Positions 1 through 11,096 of a stretch of 64,000 nt of DNA are shown here, one piece after another. Position 1 is the stretch's first letter. Every line of letters starts with the position of its first letter. Source of the stretch: Peribacillus muralis (GTDB lineage Bacteria; Bacillota; Bacilli; Bacillales; DSM-1321); contig NZ_LMBV01000009.1 of NCBI RefSeq assembly GCF_001439925.1, positions 1-64,000 on the forward strand, in the 5' to 3' direction. The notes below the pieces were generated by a model that saw nothing but the letters and a program-made list of their open reading frames with translations, was not told the DNA's origin and searched no databases. A program made the translations under genes and the position numbers.

Positions 1-94
1 TCACACCCGTTCCCATTCCGAACACGGCAGTTAAGCTCTTCAGCGCCGATGGTAGTTGGGGGTCTCCCCTTGTGAGAGTAGGACGCCGCCAAGC
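1..94 (+). rRNA. rrf: 5S ribosomal RNA, 3' part
   Basis: The first 94 bases match the 3' four-fifths of a Bacillus 5S rRNA: the segment from CACACCCGTTCCCATTCCGA through GTAGGACGCCGCCAAGC is recognisable. The 5' end lies outside the window, so a whole rRNA operon probably sits to the left. An intrinsic terminator follows within 10 bases of the mature 3' end. Confidence 0.95.
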
Positions 95-103
95 CAATAT
101 AAA

Positions 104-130
104 GATCAGCCAACCGGCTGGTCTTTTTTT
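104..130 (+). terminator. rRNA operon terminator
   Basis: An 8-bp stem (GATCAGCC / GGCTGGTC, one G-T pair) with a 4-base AACC loop is followed by seven T. It directly follows the 5S rRNA and should end the rRNA operon transcript. Confidence 0.9.
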
Positions 131-626
131 GCGTATAATCATGACGAAATGAAGGGAAGGTAGCTGCTAATCCGGCCTAGCGAGAAATAATTCGTCCTGG
201 ACACAACATAATTCAACCTAGAGAGAAGTAAATCGACCTGGACTCAGCATAATTCAACCTACAGAGAAAATCCTTAAGTAGCTATTCAACATTTTTGGAA
301 AACCGTTTCTAAACAATGACTTACTTATAGCGGTTTTATACGCAAATGAAAAGAGACCGTAAACCGAAGGAAGGCGAGTAGAAAAGGGGTTTATGTAAAG
401 AGCATAGAGTACGGTGGAGTGGTGTAGCTTGAATAGGTATAATGGTAAGGATAACTCTTTCTAATCATGTCTATATCTATGATATATTAGGAATATGCAA
501 GTGAACTGGAATGTACATCTAATGACCTTGCCATTAGAAGTTCTTGTCCATGATACTAGAATGAATTTAATGTTCATTATTAAATGTGAAGGTAGACATA
601 TATAGAATAAGAAAGGAAACGATGTC
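131..626. other. Non-coding stretch between 5S rRNA and yebG
   Basis: About 500 bases without a convincing gene. The left part holds a short tandem repeat (176-267). The rest is AT-rich and has no reading frame with a ribosome binding site. The yebG promoter is presumably near the right end, but no clear -35/-10 pair stands out. Confidence 0.6.
176..267. repeat. 41-bp tandem repeat, 2.2 copies
   Basis: Units begin at 176, 217 and 258 with the same 41-base period. Each unit starts CCTA(G/C), continues with AGAGAA or a variant, and ends CATAATTCAA. Copies 1 and 2 differ at roughly ten positions, and the third copy stops after about ten bases. Confidence 0.75.
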
Positions 627-827
627 GTGAGTAAAAAGAGTAAGGAAAAGTTTGAAGTTATCGAGGGAGAGACAATCGATGCTTGCCTAGATCGAATGAA
701 GGCGGCGGGGTACTTTCCTGTAAGGCGCACGGAAGAACCTATATTTGCCGAAAGAATGGAGAATGGGAAAGTCCATTATGTGCCAGTTGGTCGAAAAATC
801 GTCTTCGAAGCAAAATTAATCGAGTAA
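627..827 (+). CDS. yebG: NETI-motif protein YebG
   Basis: A 66-aa soluble protein of the small NETI family, the same gene that sits just upstream of purE in B. subtilis (yebG). The family motif is present as [11 protein letters not shown], with G in place of the usual N, followed by the conserved [13 protein letters not shown] and [12 protein letters not shown] blocks. Translation starts at GTG 627; the ATG at 622 is in another frame and stops at once. GAAAGGA at 611-617 is the ribosome binding site. Molecular function is unknown for the family. The PurBox of the purine operon begins right after its stop codon. Confidence 0.85.
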   Translation: MSKKSKEKFEVIEGETIDACLDRMKAAGYFPVRRTEEPIFAERMENGKVHYVPVGRKIVFEAKLIE

Positions 828-870
828 AACACGAACGATTGATTGGTAACTTGTGAAAATATTCGATTTT
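827..870 (+). promoter_or_regulatory. PurR operator: two PurBoxes in inverted orientation
   Basis: Two copies of the PurBox pattern AWWWCCGAACWWT face each other: CGAAC centred at 832-836 (top strand) and CGAAT read on the bottom strand at 861-865. They match about 10 and 11 of 13 positions, and the gap between them is close to the spacing known for the B. subtilis pur operon. PurR bound here represses in low PRPP. The pair lies just upstream of the -35 element. Confidence 0.75.
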
Positions 871-873
871 AAC

Positions 874-902
874 TTGACATTGAAATAGCCGAAAGGTAAG
901 AT
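874..902 (+). promoter_or_regulatory. SigA promoter of the pur operon
   Basis: A perfect -35 TTGACA (874-879), a 17-base spacer and a -10 TAAGAT (897-902). Transcription should start near 909, giving a leader of about 240 bases that contains the riboswitch and attenuator. Confidence 0.85.
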
Positions 903-920
903 GAAGGTACATTAATACAT

Positions 921-987
921 CTCATATAATCATGGGGATATGGCCCAAAAGTTTCTACCTGATGACCGTAAATCATTGGACTATGAG
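921..987 (+). ncRNA. Purine riboswitch aptamer, guanine type
   Basis: P1 is CTCATA (921-926) with TATGAG (982-987). The core shows ATATGG, the loop GTTTCTACC and the second loop CCGTAAAT that together define the purine aptamer. The specificity base in GGACTATG (position 981) is C, which pairs with guanine or hypoxanthine; adenine switches carry U. It precedes a strong terminator, so ligand binding should cause premature termination of purE transcription. Confidence 0.95.
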
Positions 988-1051
988 AGAAGCATCTAAC
1001 TAATTCGGAATATATTCTAGGCCTTTTGTGTTTACGTAAAGGCTTTCTTTT

Positions 1052-1099
1052 CCGGACAGAATGCTTCCTCTATGAGGAGGCATTCTGTCCGGTTTTTTT
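1052..1099 (+). terminator. Riboswitch-controlled attenuator
   Basis: A long stem (CCGGACAGAATGC / GCATTCTGTCCGG) with a further inner CCTC/GAGG pair ends in seven T at 1093-1099. It sits between the aptamer and purE and is the OFF structure of the guanine riboswitch. Confidence 0.9.
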
Positions 1100-1150
1100 A
1101 TATAATGAGAAGCGTCACGCCATAATATGAGTGTTGGAGGGAATGATGAT

Positions 1151-1639
1151 ATGAAACCGCAAGTTGGGGTTATAATGGGAAGTGTCTCAGATTGGGAAAC
1201 GATGAAATACGCTTGTGAATCATTGGAACAGCTTGAGATTCCCTATGAAAAAAGAGTCGTTTCCGCCCACAGGACGCCGGATTTACTATTTGAATATGCA
1301 GAGAATGCTAAAGATAGAGATATTAAAGTGATCATTGCCGGGGCAGGTGGGGCAGCACATCTTCCAGGTATGACAGCGGCCAAAACGATTGTCCCAGTGA
1401 TTGGAGTACCGATACAATCGAAGGCATTAAACGGGATGGATTCATTATTATCGATTGTTCAAATGCCTGGCGGTGTACCGGTTGCGACAGTCGCAATCGG
1501 AAAAGCAGGTGCAGTCAATGCTGGTTTATTAGCGGCTCAAATGTTAGCGGCTTTCAATCCTGAAATTGCCGGGAGATTGGAAGCTTTACGAGACGAAACG
1601 AGAGAAAAGGTGTTAAGCAGCAGTGAACAACTTAAATAA
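1151..1639 (+). CDS. purE: N5-carboxyaminoimidazole ribonucleotide mutase PurE
   Basis: Converts N5-CAIR to CAIR in de novo purine synthesis, in the cytosol. The 162 aa equal the usual bacterial length. [10 protein letters not shown] (residues 9-18), SAHRTP (38-43) and [11 protein letters not shown] (64-74) are the substrate-binding signatures. An in-frame ATG at 1127 exists, but GGAGGG at 1136-1141 lies nine bases before ATG 1151, and this start reproduces the normal N-terminus. First gene of the operon; purK overlaps its end by 17 bases. Confidence 0.95.
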   Translation: MKPQVGVIMGSVSDWETMKYACESLEQLEIPYEKRVVSAHRTPDLLFEYAENAKDRDIKVIIAGAGGAAHLPGMTAAKTIVPVIGVPIQSKALNGMDSLLSIVQMPGGVPVATVAIGKAGAVNAGLLAAQMLAAFNPEIAGRLEALRDETREKVLSSSEQLK

Positions 1640-2783
1640 TACAATCATTTTACCGGGACAGACCATTGGAATTATCGGCGGTGGACAATTGGGCAGGATG
1701 ATGGCCTTGTCGGCGAAGGCATCGGGCTTTAAGATAGCGGTCCTTGAGCCAACGGCAGATGGTCCTTGTGCGCAAGTGGCGGATATTGAAGTCATTGGAG
1801 CTTATGATGACATCGATGCGTTAAGAAGGTTAGCAGAGGTCAGTGATGTCATAACTTATGAGTTTGAAAATATTAGTTCTAAAGCTTTGGATTGGTTAAA
1901 GCAACATGCATTTCTTCCCCAGGGCTCTGAATTATTAAAGCTTACACAAGATCGACTAACTGAAAAAAAAGCTATATCCGAAGCAGGAGCATCGGTTGCT
2001 CCATATCAGGAAATACAGGATATTTCGGAAATTTACCTTCATATTGAGAAATTAGGGTACCCTAGTGTGTTAAAAACGACGCGGGGCGGTTATGATGGAA
2101 AAGGGCAGTTGGTAATTAAAAAAGAAGCCGATATCAAAAAGGCTGAATCCCTGCTCCAAACAGGTGTATGTGTGCTGGAAGCCTGGATTCCTTTCGTAAA
2201 AGAAATCTCCATTATCGTGACGCGCAAGGCAGATGGCGAGGTAAGTCATTTTCCGATTGCAGAAAACATTCACATCGAGAACATTCTTCATAAAAGTATT
2301 GTTCCTGCTCGTATTAGCCATAAAGCTGAACGGAAAGCCATTGATGAAGCTTTGCAGCTAGCAGAAAAACTTGAGTTAGTAGGGACATTGGCAGTCGAGA
2401 TGTTCTTAACAGATCAAGATGAAATCATCATTAATGAATTAGCGCCAAGACCTCATAACTCCGGCCATTATACAATGGAAGCATGTGAGACATCACAGTT
2501 TGAACAGCATATAAGGGCTGTCTGCAATTGGCCACTTGGAAATACGGCGTTATTGAAGCCTGTGGTAATGATAAACATACTTGGTGAGCATATCGAACCC
2601 TTAATGAATGAAATTCCGACGCTATCAGATTGGAAGGTTCACCTTTACGGTAAGAAAGAAGCCAAGCATAAGCGAAAAATGGGGCATGTGAATATTTTAC
2701 GTCCAACGACTGAGGAAGCTCTTTTGGAAAGTGATCGAAGCAAAATATGGAATCAACAGGTTGAAACGGAGGAAGTAAAATGA
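1623..2783 (+). CDS. purK: 5-(carboxyamino)imidazole ribonucleotide synthase PurK
   Basis: ATP-grasp ligase that makes N5-CAIR from AIR, bicarbonate and ATP, the step before PurE. 386 aa, close to the 380 of B. subtilis. The N-terminal GGGQLGRMM (19-27), the central TRGGYDGKG (153-161) and [12 protein letters not shown] (271-282) are the family markers. The start is GTG 1623 inside the end of purE, which implies translational coupling; the ribosome binding site is weak. Its stop overlaps the purB start as ATGA. Confidence 0.93.
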   Translation: MNNLNNTIILPGQTIGIIGGGQLGRMMALSAKASGFKIAVLEPTADGPCAQVADIEVIGAYDDIDALRRLAEVSDVITYEFENISSKALDWLKQHAFLPQGSELLKLTQDRLTEKKAISEAGASVAPYQEIQDISEIYLHIEKLGYPSVLKTTRGGYDGKGQLVIKKEADIKKAESLLQTGVCVLEAWIPFVKEISIIVTRKADGEVSHFPIAENIHIENILHKSIVPARISHKAERKAIDEALQLAEKLELVGTLAVEMFLTDQDEIIINELAPRPHNSGHYTMEACETSQFEQHIRAVCNWPLGNTALLKPVVMINILGEHIEPLMNEIPTLSDWKVHLYGKKEAKHKRKMGHVNILRPTTEEALLESDRSKIWNQQVETEEVK

Positions 2784-4072
2784 TTGAACGTTATACCCGC
2801 CCAGAAATGGGGAACATTTGGACAGAAACAAACCGCTTTAATGCGTGGTTGGAAGTAGAAATCTTAGCTTGTGAAGCATGGTCTGAACTTGGTGTCATTC
2901 CAAAGGAAGATGTGAAGCTTCTTCGTGAAAATGCGACATTCGATGTGGAGCGTATCAATGAAATCGAAAAAGATACACGCCACGATGTTGTTGCTTTCAC
3001 TCGTGCGGTATCTGAAACATTAGGTGACGAACGGAAATGGGTACATTACGGATTAACATCTACTGATGTGGTGGATACAGCTCTTTCATATGTGATTAAG
3101 CAAGCGAATGATATCCTTTCGAAGGATTTGAATAACTTCGTTGAGATCCTGAAAAACAAGGCAAAAGAACATAAATACACGGTTCAGATGGGACGTACGC
3201 ATGGAGTTCATGCAGAACCGACTACTTTTGGCTTGAAGCTTGCGCTTTGGTATCAAGAAATGAAACGTAATGTTGAACGTTTTGATGAAGCGAGAAAGAA
3301 CATAGAAGTTGGAAAGATTTCTGGCGCTGTCGGGACCTATGCAAACATCGATCCGTTCGTTGAAAAATACGTTTGTGAAAAACTTGGTCTTGAAGCAGCC
3401 CCAATTTCTACACAAACATTGCAGCGTGACCGTCATGCACATTACATGAGCACTTTGGCGTTGATTGCGACATCGATTGAAAAGTTCGCGGTGGAAATTC
3501 GCGGCTTGCAAAAAAGTGAAACACGTGAAGTGGAAGAGTTCTTTGCAAAAGGACAAAAAGGTTCGTCGGCAATGCCTCATAAACGGAACCCAATCGGTTC
3601 TGAAAATATGACGGGAATGGCTCGTGTTATCCGCGGTTACATGATGACGGCATATGAGAATGTAGCTTTATGGCATGAACGTGACATTTCACATTCTTCT
3701 GCTGAGCGCATCATCTTGCCGGATGCAACGATCGCCTTAAATTATATGCTGAACCGTTTCAGCAATATCGTTAAGAACTTGACCGTTTATCCAGAAAATA
3801 TGAAACGCAATATGGACCGTACACTGGGATTGATTTTCTCACAACGTGTATTGCTATCCCTTATCGATAAAGGACTTGTCCGTGAAGAAGCGTATGATAC
3901 GGTTCAGCCGAAAGCGATGGAAGCATGGGAGCAACAGGTTCCATTCAGAAGCCTGATCGAAAAGGATGATAAAATCACAAGCTTGCTTACGAAAGAAGAA
4001 CTTGATGATTGTTTCGATCCGACACATCACCTGAAAAATGTTGATGTAATCTTTGATCGTTTAGGTTTATAA
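2780..4072 (+). CDS. purB: Adenylosuccinate lyase PurB
   Basis: Catalyses two fumarate-releasing steps: SAICAR to AICAR, and adenylosuccinate to AMP. 430 aa, full length. Fumarase/aspartase superfamily signature [11 protein letters not shown] at 261-271, TSTD at 93-96 and the catalytic-histidine region [10 protein letters not shown] at 138-147. Starts at ATG 2780 overlapping the purK stop. About 100 untranslated bases follow before purC, the longest gap in the first half of the operon. Confidence 0.96.
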   Translation: MIERYTRPEMGNIWTETNRFNAWLEVEILACEAWSELGVIPKEDVKLLRENATFDVERINEIEKDTRHDVVAFTRAVSETLGDERKWVHYGLTSTDVVDTALSYVIKQANDILSKDLNNFVEILKNKAKEHKYTVQMGRTHGVHAEPTTFGLKLALWYQEMKRNVERFDEARKNIEVGKISGAVGTYANIDPFVEKYVCEKLGLEAAPISTQTLQRDRHAHYMSTLALIATSIEKFAVEIRGLQKSETREVEEFFAKGQKGSSAMPHKRNPIGSENMTGMARVIRGYMMTAYENVALWHERDISHSSAERIILPDATIALNYMLNRFSNIVKNLTVYPENMKRNMDRTLGLIFSQRVLLSLIDKGLVREEAYDTVQPKAMEAWEQQVPFRSLIEKDDKITSLLTKEELDDCFDPTHHLKNVDVIFDRLGL

Positions 4073-4176
4073 AAAGTGAAGGCGGCGAACATGGCACCAA
4101 TAAGCGGTGTTATGTTTGCCAAGCCTGATCAATGGCAGGAAGATTCATAATATTCACAATGTGGGGGTCTGGACAG

Positions 4177-4896
4177 ATGGAAAAACGAGAATTGTTGTAT
4201 GAAGGAAAAGCTAAGCAAATTTTTGCAACAGACAACAGTGAAATAGTTTGGGTGGAATACAAAGACTCGGCAACAGCCTTTAATGGTGAGAAGAAATCAG
4301 AGATTGCCGGAAAAGGTAAATTGAATAATCAAATTACTAGCTTACTATTTTCAAAGCTTGCCGAAGAGAATATTCCGTCCCATTTTATTGAAAAGCTTTC
4401 CGACCGGGAGCAGCTAGTCAAGAGGGTATCCATCATTCCGCTTGAAGTGGTTGTCAGAAATACGGCTGCTGGCAGTTTTTCTAAAAGAACAGGCATGGAA
4501 GAAGGCAAGCCGCTCAAGAAAACGCTGGTTGAGTTTTACTATAAAGATGATGAGCTCGGCGATCCTCTGTTGACGGAAGACCATATTGAAGAATTGGCAC
4601 TTGCTAGTAAGGAAGATGTAGCAATTTTAAAAGAAAAGGCACAGGAAATAAATACAGTCCTAACCTCGTTCTTCAAAGAGATGGATATTAGATTGATAGA
4701 TTTTAAATTAGAGTTCGGGAAAACATCGAATGGAGACATTCTGCTGGCTGATGAGATTTCACCTGATACGTGCCGTTTATGGGATGTAAACACGAACGAA
4801 AAATTAGACAAAGATGTATTCCGTCGTAATTTAGGCAGTTTAACAGAAGCTTACGAAAAAATACTAGCAAAGTTGGAGGGCACTCAACATGTATAA
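4177..4896 (+). CDS. purC: SAICAR synthetase PurC
   Basis: Joins CAIR and aspartate with ATP to give SAICAR. The [11 protein letters not shown] block at residues 6-16, the RNTAAGS block near the middle and [12 protein letters not shown] near the C-terminus are diagnostic. ATG 4177 gives 239 aa, matching the family; an open frame extends back to 4132 but has no homology. GGGGG at 4162-4166 serves as ribosome binding site. The last eight bases overlap purS. Confidence 0.95.
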   Translation: MEKRELLYEGKAKQIFATDNSEIVWVEYKDSATAFNGEKKSEIAGKGKLNNQITSLLFSKLAEENIPSHFIEKLSDREQLVKRVSIIPLEVVVRNTAAGSFSKRTGMEEGKPLKKTLVEFYYKDDELGDPLLTEDHIEELALASKEDVAILKEKAQEINTVLTSFFKEMDIRLIDFKLEFGKTSNGDILLADEISPDTCRLWDVNTNEKLDKDVFRRNLGSLTEAYEKILAKLEGTQHV

Positions 4897-5143
4897 GGTT
4901 AAAGTATATATCACACTACGCGAAAGTGTACTAGATCCACAAGGAGCAGCAGTTCAACAATCACTTCATAGCATGACCTATAACGAAGTAAGCGATGTAC
5001 GTGTAGGGAAATACATTGAACTTACAATAGAGGATACGGATCGTGATTTAGATCAGCTTGTGAAGGAAATGTGTGAAAAACTATTGGCCAATACGGTAAT
5101 TGAAGCTTACCGCTATGATGTTGAGGAGGTTATCACCCAATGA
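4889..5143 (+). CDS. purS: FGAM synthase subunit PurS
   Basis: Small subunit of the three-part formylglycinamidine ribonucleotide synthase (PurS-PurQ-PurL) found in Bacillus. 84 aa, full length. The [15 protein letters not shown] opening is characteristic. PurS bridges the glutaminase PurQ and synthetase PurL. It overlaps purC at its start and purQ at its end (ATGA), so the subunits are probably translated in step. Confidence 0.95.
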   Translation: MYKVKVYITLRESVLDPQGAAVQQSLHSMTYNEVSDVRVGKYIELTIEDTDRDLDQLVKEMCEKLLANTVIEAYRYDVEEVITQ

Positions 5144-5826
5144 AATTTGCTGTCATAGTTTTCCCTGGTTCCAATTGTGATATCGATATGTACCATGCGA
5201 TTAAGGATGCACTAGGGGAAGAAGTGGAGTATGTGTGGCATTCCACAGACAATCTAGATCAGTATGATGGGATTCTCCTTCCTGGAGGCTTCTCTTATGG
5301 AGACTATTTACGCTCTGGAGCGATTGCCCGTTTTTCGAATGTAATGGCCGAAGTCGTAAAAGCGGCACAGGCCGGAAAGCCTGTTCTTGGTGTTTGCAAC
5401 GGTTTTCAGATTTTACTTGAAGCAGGACTTCTACCTGGTGCGATGCGCCGTAATGATGGGCTGAAGTTCATTTGCCGCAATGTAGGTTTGAAGGTTAAAA
5501 ATAATCAATCCATGTTTACGACAGGTTATGAAGTGGATGAAACGATTACAATTCCAATTGCTCACGGTGAAGGGAATTACTACTGTGATAATGAAACATT
5601 GGCTGAATTGAAACGAGATAACCGCATCTTGTTCACATATGATGGTGAGAATCCAAACGGAAGCTTGGAGCAGATAGCGGGAATTACGAATGAACAAGGA
5701 AATGTCCTCGGAATGATGCCTCATCCCGAACGTGCTGTTGATTCACTGCTTGGCAGTAAAGACGGCTTAAAGATTTTTCAATCCATCGTAAAAAACTGGA
5801 GGGAATCACATGTTATTACAGCTTGA
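5140..5826 (+). CDS. purQ: FGAM synthase glutaminase subunit PurQ
   Basis: Class I glutamine amidotransferase that supplies ammonia to PurL. 228 aa. The nucleophile is Cys86 in GVCNGFQIL, the oxyanion strand is [13 protein letters not shown] (47-59), and the His-Glu pair lies in MMPHPERA near the C-terminus. It overlaps purS at its start and purL at its end (17 bases), consistent with a stoichiometric complex. Confidence 0.96.
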   Translation: MKFAVIVFPGSNCDIDMYHAIKDALGEEVEYVWHSTDNLDQYDGILLPGGFSYGDYLRSGAIARFSNVMAEVVKAAQAGKPVLGVCNGFQILLEAGLLPGAMRRNDGLKFICRNVGLKVKNNQSMFTTGYEVDETITIPIAHGEGNYYCDNETLAELKRDNRILFTYDGENPNGSLEQIAGITNEQGNVLGMMPHPERAVDSLLGSKDGLKIFQSIVKNWRESHVITA

Positions 5827-8035
5827 ACCAAGTCCGGAAAAAATTAAATCGGATCGCTTATACGCAACTATGGGACTATCCGATAAAGAATTTGCCATGG
5901 TGGAGAAAATCTTAGGCAGACTGCCGAATTATACGGAAACAGGATTGTTTTCGGTTATGTGGTCAGAGCATTGTTCCTACAAAAACTCAAAACCCATCTT
6001 AAGGAAATTCCCGATTACAGGAGAGAAAGTGCTTCAAGGTCCTGGTGAAGGCGCAGGAATCGTCGATATCGGTGACGATCAAGCTGTCGTTTTTAAGATA
6101 GAAAGTCATAACCATCCATCGGCTATCGAGCCTTACCAAGGTGCCGCTACTGGTGTCGGCGGAATTATCCGTGATGTTTTCTCCATGGGTGCCCGTCCGA
6201 TTGCAATGTTGAACTCGCTTCGTTTCGGTGAGCTAGATAACGACCGCGTGAAATATCTATTCAAAGAAGTCGTTGCCGGGATTGCGGGTTACGGAAATTG
6301 TATCGGAATTCCAACTGTCGGCGGAGAAATTCAATTCGATCCATCGTATGAAGGAAATCCTCTGGTCAATGCAATGTGTGTCGGCTTGATCGATCATAAG
6401 GACATTAAAAAGGGCCAAGCGCATGGAGTTGGCAACACAGTAATGTATGTGGGTGCCAAAACTGGACGTGATGGTATTCATGGAGCAACATTCGCATCTG
6501 AAGAACTATCAGAGTCTTCAGAAGAAAAACGGCCTGCCGTACAAGTCGGCGATCCATTCATGGAGAAGTTGCTTTTGGAAGCATGCCTTGAATTGATTCA
6601 AAATGATGCCCTTGTTGGCATTCAGGATATGGGAGCAGCTGGTCTTACAAGCTCTTCTGCCGAGATGGCCAGTAAAGCTGGTTCAGGAATAAAAATGAAC
6701 CTAGATTTGGTACCGCAGCGTGAAACGGGAATGACGGCTTATGAAATGATGCTTTCTGAATCACAAGAGCGGATGCTGATCGTAGTCACAAAAGGACGCG
6801 AACAGGAAATCGTTGACTTGTTTACGAAATATGACCTAGAAGCAGTTGCTGTCGGAGTGGTAACGGATGATAAAAATCTAACACTTTCCCATCAAGGCGA
6901 AATCGTTGCTGAGGTTCCGGTCGATGCTTTGGCTGAAGAAGCTCCGATTTATCACAAGCCATCTGCAGAACCGCAATATTTCCGTGACTTCCAAAGCATG
7001 ACGGCAGAAGTGCCTGTCATTGAAGATTATAAAGAAACATTGGTATCACTATTGAAGCAGCCGACGATTTCGAGCAAGGAATGGGTCTACGATCAATATG
7101 ATTACATGGTCCGCACGAATACGGTCGTTTCACCTGGATCGGATGCAGCGGTAGTACGTGTACGAGGTACAAACAAAGCTCTTGCGATGACGACGGATTG
7201 CAACTCTCGCTATATATATTTGGATCCTGAAACAGGAGGAAAAATCGCAGTTGCTGAAGCAGCACGTAACATCATTTGCTCTGGTGCGGAACCTCTAGCC
7301 ATTACGGATTGCTTGAATTTTGGGAACCCAGAAAAACCAGAGATATTCTGGCAACTGGAAAAAGCGGCAGACGGTATGAGTGAAGCTTGCAGAAGCTTAA
7401 GTACTCCTGTCATTGGCGGAAATGTCTCGCTTTACAATGAGACGAATGGTGAAGCGATTTATCCGACACCTGTAGTTGGGATGGTCGGTCTTGTCAGCGA
7501 TCTTCAACATATCACTACGCAATCGTTTAAAAATGAATCCGATTTGATTTATGTGGTCGGTGAAGCAAAAGTGGAATTTGGAGGCAGTGAATTACAAAAA
7601 ATGCTTCATGGAAAAATCTTTGGGCGCGCACCAGAACTTGATTTGACTGTAGAACAAAAGCGTCAGCAGCAAATTCTCACTGCAATCAAAGCAGGATTGG
7701 TTGCATCAGCTCATGATCTTTCGGAAGGTGGTTTGGCCGTCGCATTAGCTGAATCTTTATTCGGGGCAAACAAGCTAGGTGCTAAAGTGAATATTTCCGG
7801 CGAACTGGTATCCGAGCTTTTCAGTGAAACGCAATCGCGCTTCTTACTATCCATTAAACCTGAAAACAAAGACGCATTTGAAGCACTTGTTGAAGATGCC
7901 ATTTGTATTGGTTCAGTAACGGAAAATAATAAATTAGTCGTGACCGAGGCAGGCAGTGAAAGCAACGTATTGGAAGCGGACGTTGATGCTTTACAAACAG
8001 CTTGGAAGGGAGCTATACCATGCTTGCTGAAATAA
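5810..8035 (+). CDS. purL: FGAM synthase large subunit PurL
   Basis: Synthetase subunit (small, Bacillus-type PurL, 741 aa) that converts FGAR and ammonia to FGAM with [14 protein letters not shown] near residue 50, [21 protein letters not shown] near residue 100 (quoted in part as the conserved block) and the C-terminal [16 protein letters not shown] are present. The ATG at 5810 lies within the purQ end, behind GGAGG. It overlaps the purF start. Confidence 0.96.
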   Translation: MLLQLEPSPEKIKSDRLYATMGLSDKEFAMVEKILGRLPNYTETGLFSVMWSEHCSYKNSKPILRKFPITGEKVLQGPGEGAGIVDIGDDQAVVFKIESHNHPSAIEPYQGAATGVGGIIRDVFSMGARPIAMLNSLRFGELDNDRVKYLFKEVVAGIAGYGNCIGIPTVGGEIQFDPSYEGNPLVNAMCVGLIDHKDIKKGQAHGVGNTVMYVGAKTGRDGIHGATFASEELSESSEEKRPAVQVGDPFMEKLLLEACLELIQNDALVGIQDMGAAGLTSSSAEMASKAGSGIKMNLDLVPQRETGMTAYEMMLSESQERMLIVVTKGREQEIVDLFTKYDLEAVAVGVVTDDKNLTLSHQGEIVAEVPVDALAEEAPIYHKPSAEPQYFRDFQSMTAEVPVIEDYKETLVSLLKQPTISSKEWVYDQYDYMVRTNTVVSPGSDAAVVRVRGTNKALAMTTDCNSRYIYLDPETGGKIAVAEAARNIICSGAEPLAITDCLNFGNPEKPEIFWQLEKAADGMSEACRSLSTPVIGGNVSLYNETNGEAIYPTPVVGMVGLVSDLQHITTQSFKNESDLIYVVGEAKVEFGGSELQKMLHGKIFGRAPELDLTVEQKRQQQILTAIKAGLVASAHDLSEGGLAVALAESLFGANKLGAKVNISGELVSELFSETQSRFLLSIKPENKDAFEALVEDAICIGSVTENNKLVVTEAGSESNVLEADVDALQTAWKGAIPCLLK

Positions 8036-9435
8036 GAAGCCTAAACGAAGAGTGTGGAGTAGTTGGCGTCTGGGGACACCCAGATGCAGCACAACTTGCT
8101 TATTACGGGTTGCATAGTTTGCAGCACCGTGGACAAGAGGGAGCGGGCATCGTCGTCACGGACGGTGAGCAGATGTCCATCTCTAAAGGTGAAGGTCTCG
8201 TCACAGAGATCTTCACGGCTGAAAAAATGCAAGCACTTTCTGGTACAGGAAAAGCGGCAATCGGCCATGTCCGTTATACAACGGCAGGCGGCGGCGGGTA
8301 CCAAAACGTTCAGCCTTTCTTGTTTAATTCACATACAGGTGGCCTGGCGCTTGCCCATAATGGGAATATCGTCAATGCCAATCAGCTAAAAGCACAACTT
8401 GAAGGACAGGGAAGTATCTTTCAAACGACATCGGATACGGAAGTTCTGGCACATTTGATTAAGCGGTCGGGCTACTCAGATGTCAGGGATTCCGTGAAAA
8501 GCAGTTTAAGCATGCTGAAGGGTGCGTATGCTTTCGTCATCATGACCGAAAACCAAATGATCATGGCGAGAGATCCGCACGGTTTCCGCCCGCTTTCGTT
8601 AGGTAAAATAGGCGATGCTTATTTTGCCGCATCCGAAACATGTGCTCTTGATATTGTAGGTGCAGAATTTATCCGCGATATAGAGCCGGGTGAACTCGTT
8701 ATCATTAATGATGAGGGAATCACATCCGAGTACTTTTCCCTTTCCAGTCAACAGGCCATGTGCACGATGGAATATGTGTATTTTTCCCGTCCCGATAGCA
8801 ATATCGATGGAATCAACGTTCATACGGCACGAAAGAACCTTGGGAAGCAAATGGCACTGGAAACCAAAATTGAAGCAGATGTCGTAACGGGTGTACCCGA
8901 CTCCAGCATCTCGGCAGCGATTGGCTATGCTGAGGCGGCAGGCATTCCTTATGAAATGGGCTTAATTAAAAACCGTTATGTAGGACGCACATTCATTCAG
9001 CCATCGCAGAGTTTGCGTGAACAAGGCGTGAAGATGAAGCTTTCACCTGTAAGAGGGGTCGTAGAAGGTAAGCGGGTGATAATGGTTGATGATTCCATTG
9101 TCCGAGGAACTACAAGCAGAAGGATCGTCGGTATGCTGAAAGATGCAGGAGCGAAAGAAGTGCACGTTGTCATCAGTTCGCCGCCAATCAAAAATCCTTG
9201 TTTTTACGGAATAGATACATCTAAAAAAGATGAACTGATAGCGAACTCTAAATCGGTCGAGGAAATTAGGGAAATCATTGGTGCGGATTCCTTGACTTTC
9301 TTAAGTGTTGAAGGCATGGTCGAAGCAATTGGCCGTCCATTTGCTGGAGAAACGCGCGGGTCATGTCTAGCTTGTTTCACCGGAAATTATCCGACTGAAA
9401 TTTTTGAATACGAACGAGAAAAAACTAAATGCTGA
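8020..9435 (+). CDS. purF: Amidophosphoribosyltransferase PurF
   Basis: First committed enzyme of purine synthesis: PRPP plus glutamine to phosphoribosylamine. ATG 8020 (ribosome binding site GGAAGGGAG at 8004-8012) gives 471 aa starting [12 protein letters not shown]; Cys12 becomes the N-terminal nucleophile after removal of an 11-residue propeptide, as in B. subtilis. The PRPP loop is [13 protein letters not shown]. Cysteines in IKNPCFYG and SCLACFTG fit the Fe-S cluster ligands of the oxygen-sensitive Bacillus enzyme. The frame is open to TTG 8002 but that start is not needed. Confidence 0.96.
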   Translation: MLAEIRSLNEECGVVGVWGHPDAAQLAYYGLHSLQHRGQEGAGIVVTDGEQMSISKGEGLVTEIFTAEKMQALSGTGKAAIGHVRYTTAGGGGYQNVQPFLFNSHTGGLALAHNGNIVNANQLKAQLEGQGSIFQTTSDTEVLAHLIKRSGYSDVRDSVKSSLSMLKGAYAFVIMTENQMIMARDPHGFRPLSLGKIGDAYFAASETCALDIVGAEFIRDIEPGELVIINDEGITSEYFSLSSQQAMCTMEYVYFSRPDSNIDGINVHTARKNLGKQMALETKIEADVVTGVPDSSISAAIGYAEAAGIPYEMGLIKNRYVGRTFIQPSQSLREQGVKMKLSPVRGVVEGKRVIMVDDSIVRGTTSRRIVGMLKDAGAKEVHVVISSPPIKNPCFYGIDTSKKDELIANSKSVEEIREIIGADSLTFLSVEGMVEAIGRPFAGETRGSCLACFTGNYPTEIFEYEREKTKC

Positions 9436-9477
9436 TCATGTCGGAAATGAAGAACGATTTTCGGAGGGGGATTTCAA

Positions 9478-10503
9478 ATGGCTAATGCCTACAAACAGGC
9501 TGGTGTGGATATTGAGGCTGGTTATGAAGCGGTAAATAGGATGAAAAAACATGTGAAGCGCACATTTCGTCCAGAAGTAATGAATGGGCTGGGCGGTTTC
9601 GGGGGCATGTTCGATTTGTCTTCCTTGAACCTGAAAGAACCTGTGCTCATTTCAGGTACGGATGGAGTGGGTACGAAACTTTTATTGGCCTTCATGATGG
9701 ATAAGCACGATACAATTGGAGTGGATTGTGTAGCGATGTGCGTCAACGATGTTGTCGTTCAAGGTGCTGCACCTTTATACTTTTTAGATTATATAGCCTG
9801 TGGTAAAGCGGACCCAGAACGGATTGAAATGATCGTCAAAGGAATTGCGGATGGCTGTGAGCAAGCAGGCTGTGCTTTGATCGGCGGAGAAACTGCGGAA
9901 ATGCCAGGCATGTACGAGCTGGAAGAATATGATGTGGCAGGTTTTACTGTTGGGGCCGTTGAAAAATCACGTTTAATTACGGGTGAGGCAATCACAGCTG
10001 GTGATGTCGTTATTGGCCTTGCTTCAAGCGGTATTCATAGTAATGGTTACTCCCTTGTTCGTAAAATCCTTCTAGAAGATGCGGGTATGGGACTTCATGA
10101 CTTCGTACCACAGTTAGATTGCAAATTAGGCGAGGAATTGTTAAAACCGACGAAAATCTATGTGAAGTCCGTGTTGTCTACTTTGGAAAAATTCGAGATA
10201 AATGGTCTTGCCCATATCACCGGTGGCGGGTTCATCGAAAATATACCACGTATCCTACCTGAAGGATGCGGTGTGGAAATCGAGCTTGGAAGCTGGGTAA
10301 TTCCTCCTGTATTCTCGTTCCTTGAAGAAAAAGGAAAGCTTGTAAAAGAGGAAATGTTCAATATCTTCAATATGGGTATTGGAATGACAGCTGTCGTGAA
10401 AAAAGAAGATGCAGCTGCTGTGTTAGCCCATCTACGGTCTTGCGGTGAGGAAGCATCAATTATCGGAACGATTGTGGCTGGAAATGGAGTGTCATTCAAA
10501 TAA
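9478..10503 (+). CDS. purM: AIR synthetase PurM
   Basis: Phosphoribosylformylglycinamidine cyclo-ligase, closing the imidazole ring (FGAM to AIR). 341 aa, full length; shares the PurM fold with Pur[25 protein letters not shown] and THITGGG-type (here [14 protein letters not shown]) signatures are clear. GGAGGGGG at 9463-9470 is a strong ribosome binding site. Its stop TAA shares a base with the purN ATG. Confidence 0.96.
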   Translation: MANAYKQAGVDIEAGYEAVNRMKKHVKRTFRPEVMNGLGGFGGMFDLSSLNLKEPVLISGTDGVGTKLLLAFMMDKHDTIGVDCVAMCVNDVVVQGAAPLYFLDYIACGKADPERIEMIVKGIADGCEQAGCALIGGETAEMPGMYELEEYDVAGFTVGAVEKSRLITGEAITAGDVVIGLASSGIHSNGYSLVRKILLEDAGMGLHDFVPQLDCKLGEELLKPTKIYVKSVLSTLEKFEINGLAHITGGGFIENIPRILPEGCGVEIELGSWVIPPVFSFLEEKGKLVKEEMFNIFNMGIGMTAVVKKEDAAAVLAHLRSCGEEASIIGTIVAGNGVSFK

Positions 10504-11078
10504 TGAAGCGTCTTGCTGTCTTTGCATCAGGTAACGGTAGTAATTTTCAATCAATTGCAAATGCGATAAAAAGCGGAGAAGTGAAGGCCGAAATCTGTCT
10601 GGTCGTTTGCGATCGTGAAGACGCATATGTGCTAGAGAGAGCGAGGCTTGAAAATGTTCATTCTTTTTCCTTCTCAGCGAAGAATTACGCTAACAAGGCG
10701 GAGTTTGAATCGGAAATCCTGGAGGAACTTCGCCAATGTGATGTGGAAATGATTATTCTGGCTGGCTATATGCGTTTGATAGGTCCGACCTTATTACAAG
10801 AATATCCACAAGCCATCGTGAACATCCATCCTTCGCTCCTGCCGGATTTTCCCGGCAAGGATGCAGTTGGCCAGGCTTTTGAAGCCGGAGTGATGGAAAC
10901 GGGAGTCACGATACATTATGTAGATGAAGGAATGGACACAGGACCGATCATTGTCCAAAAAACGGTACCGATTCTTGATGGAGATACGATAGATATTCTT
11001 CAAAAAAGAATTCAGGAAACGGAGCATGATCTGTATCCGTCCGTTTTACAGGAGCTATGCCAACAGCAACTTACTTAA
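10503..11078 (+). CDS. purN: GAR transformylase PurN
   Basis: Transfers a formyl group from 10-formyl-THF to GAR. 191 aa. Phosphate-binding SGNGSNFQ (9-16), the catalytic block NIHPSLLPDFPGKDA and the C-terminal DTGPIIVQ site with its conserved Asp are visible. It starts on the last base of the purM stop, so translation is coupled. Confidence 0.95.
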   Translation: MKRLAVFASGNGSNFQSIANAIKSGEVKAEICLVVCDREDAYVLERARLENVHSFSFSAKNYANKAEFESEILEELRQCDVEMIILAGYMRLIGPTLLQEYPQAIVNIHPSLLPDFPGKDAVGQAFEAGVMETGVTIHYVDEGMDTGPIIVQKTVPILDGDTIDILQKRIQETEHDLYPSVLQELCQQQLT

Positions 11079-11096
11079 TGGAGGGACCAACATAAC

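Noticed and set aside
176-267. CRISPR array
   Set aside because: Only two full copies in direct tandem with no spacers and no cas genes in the window.
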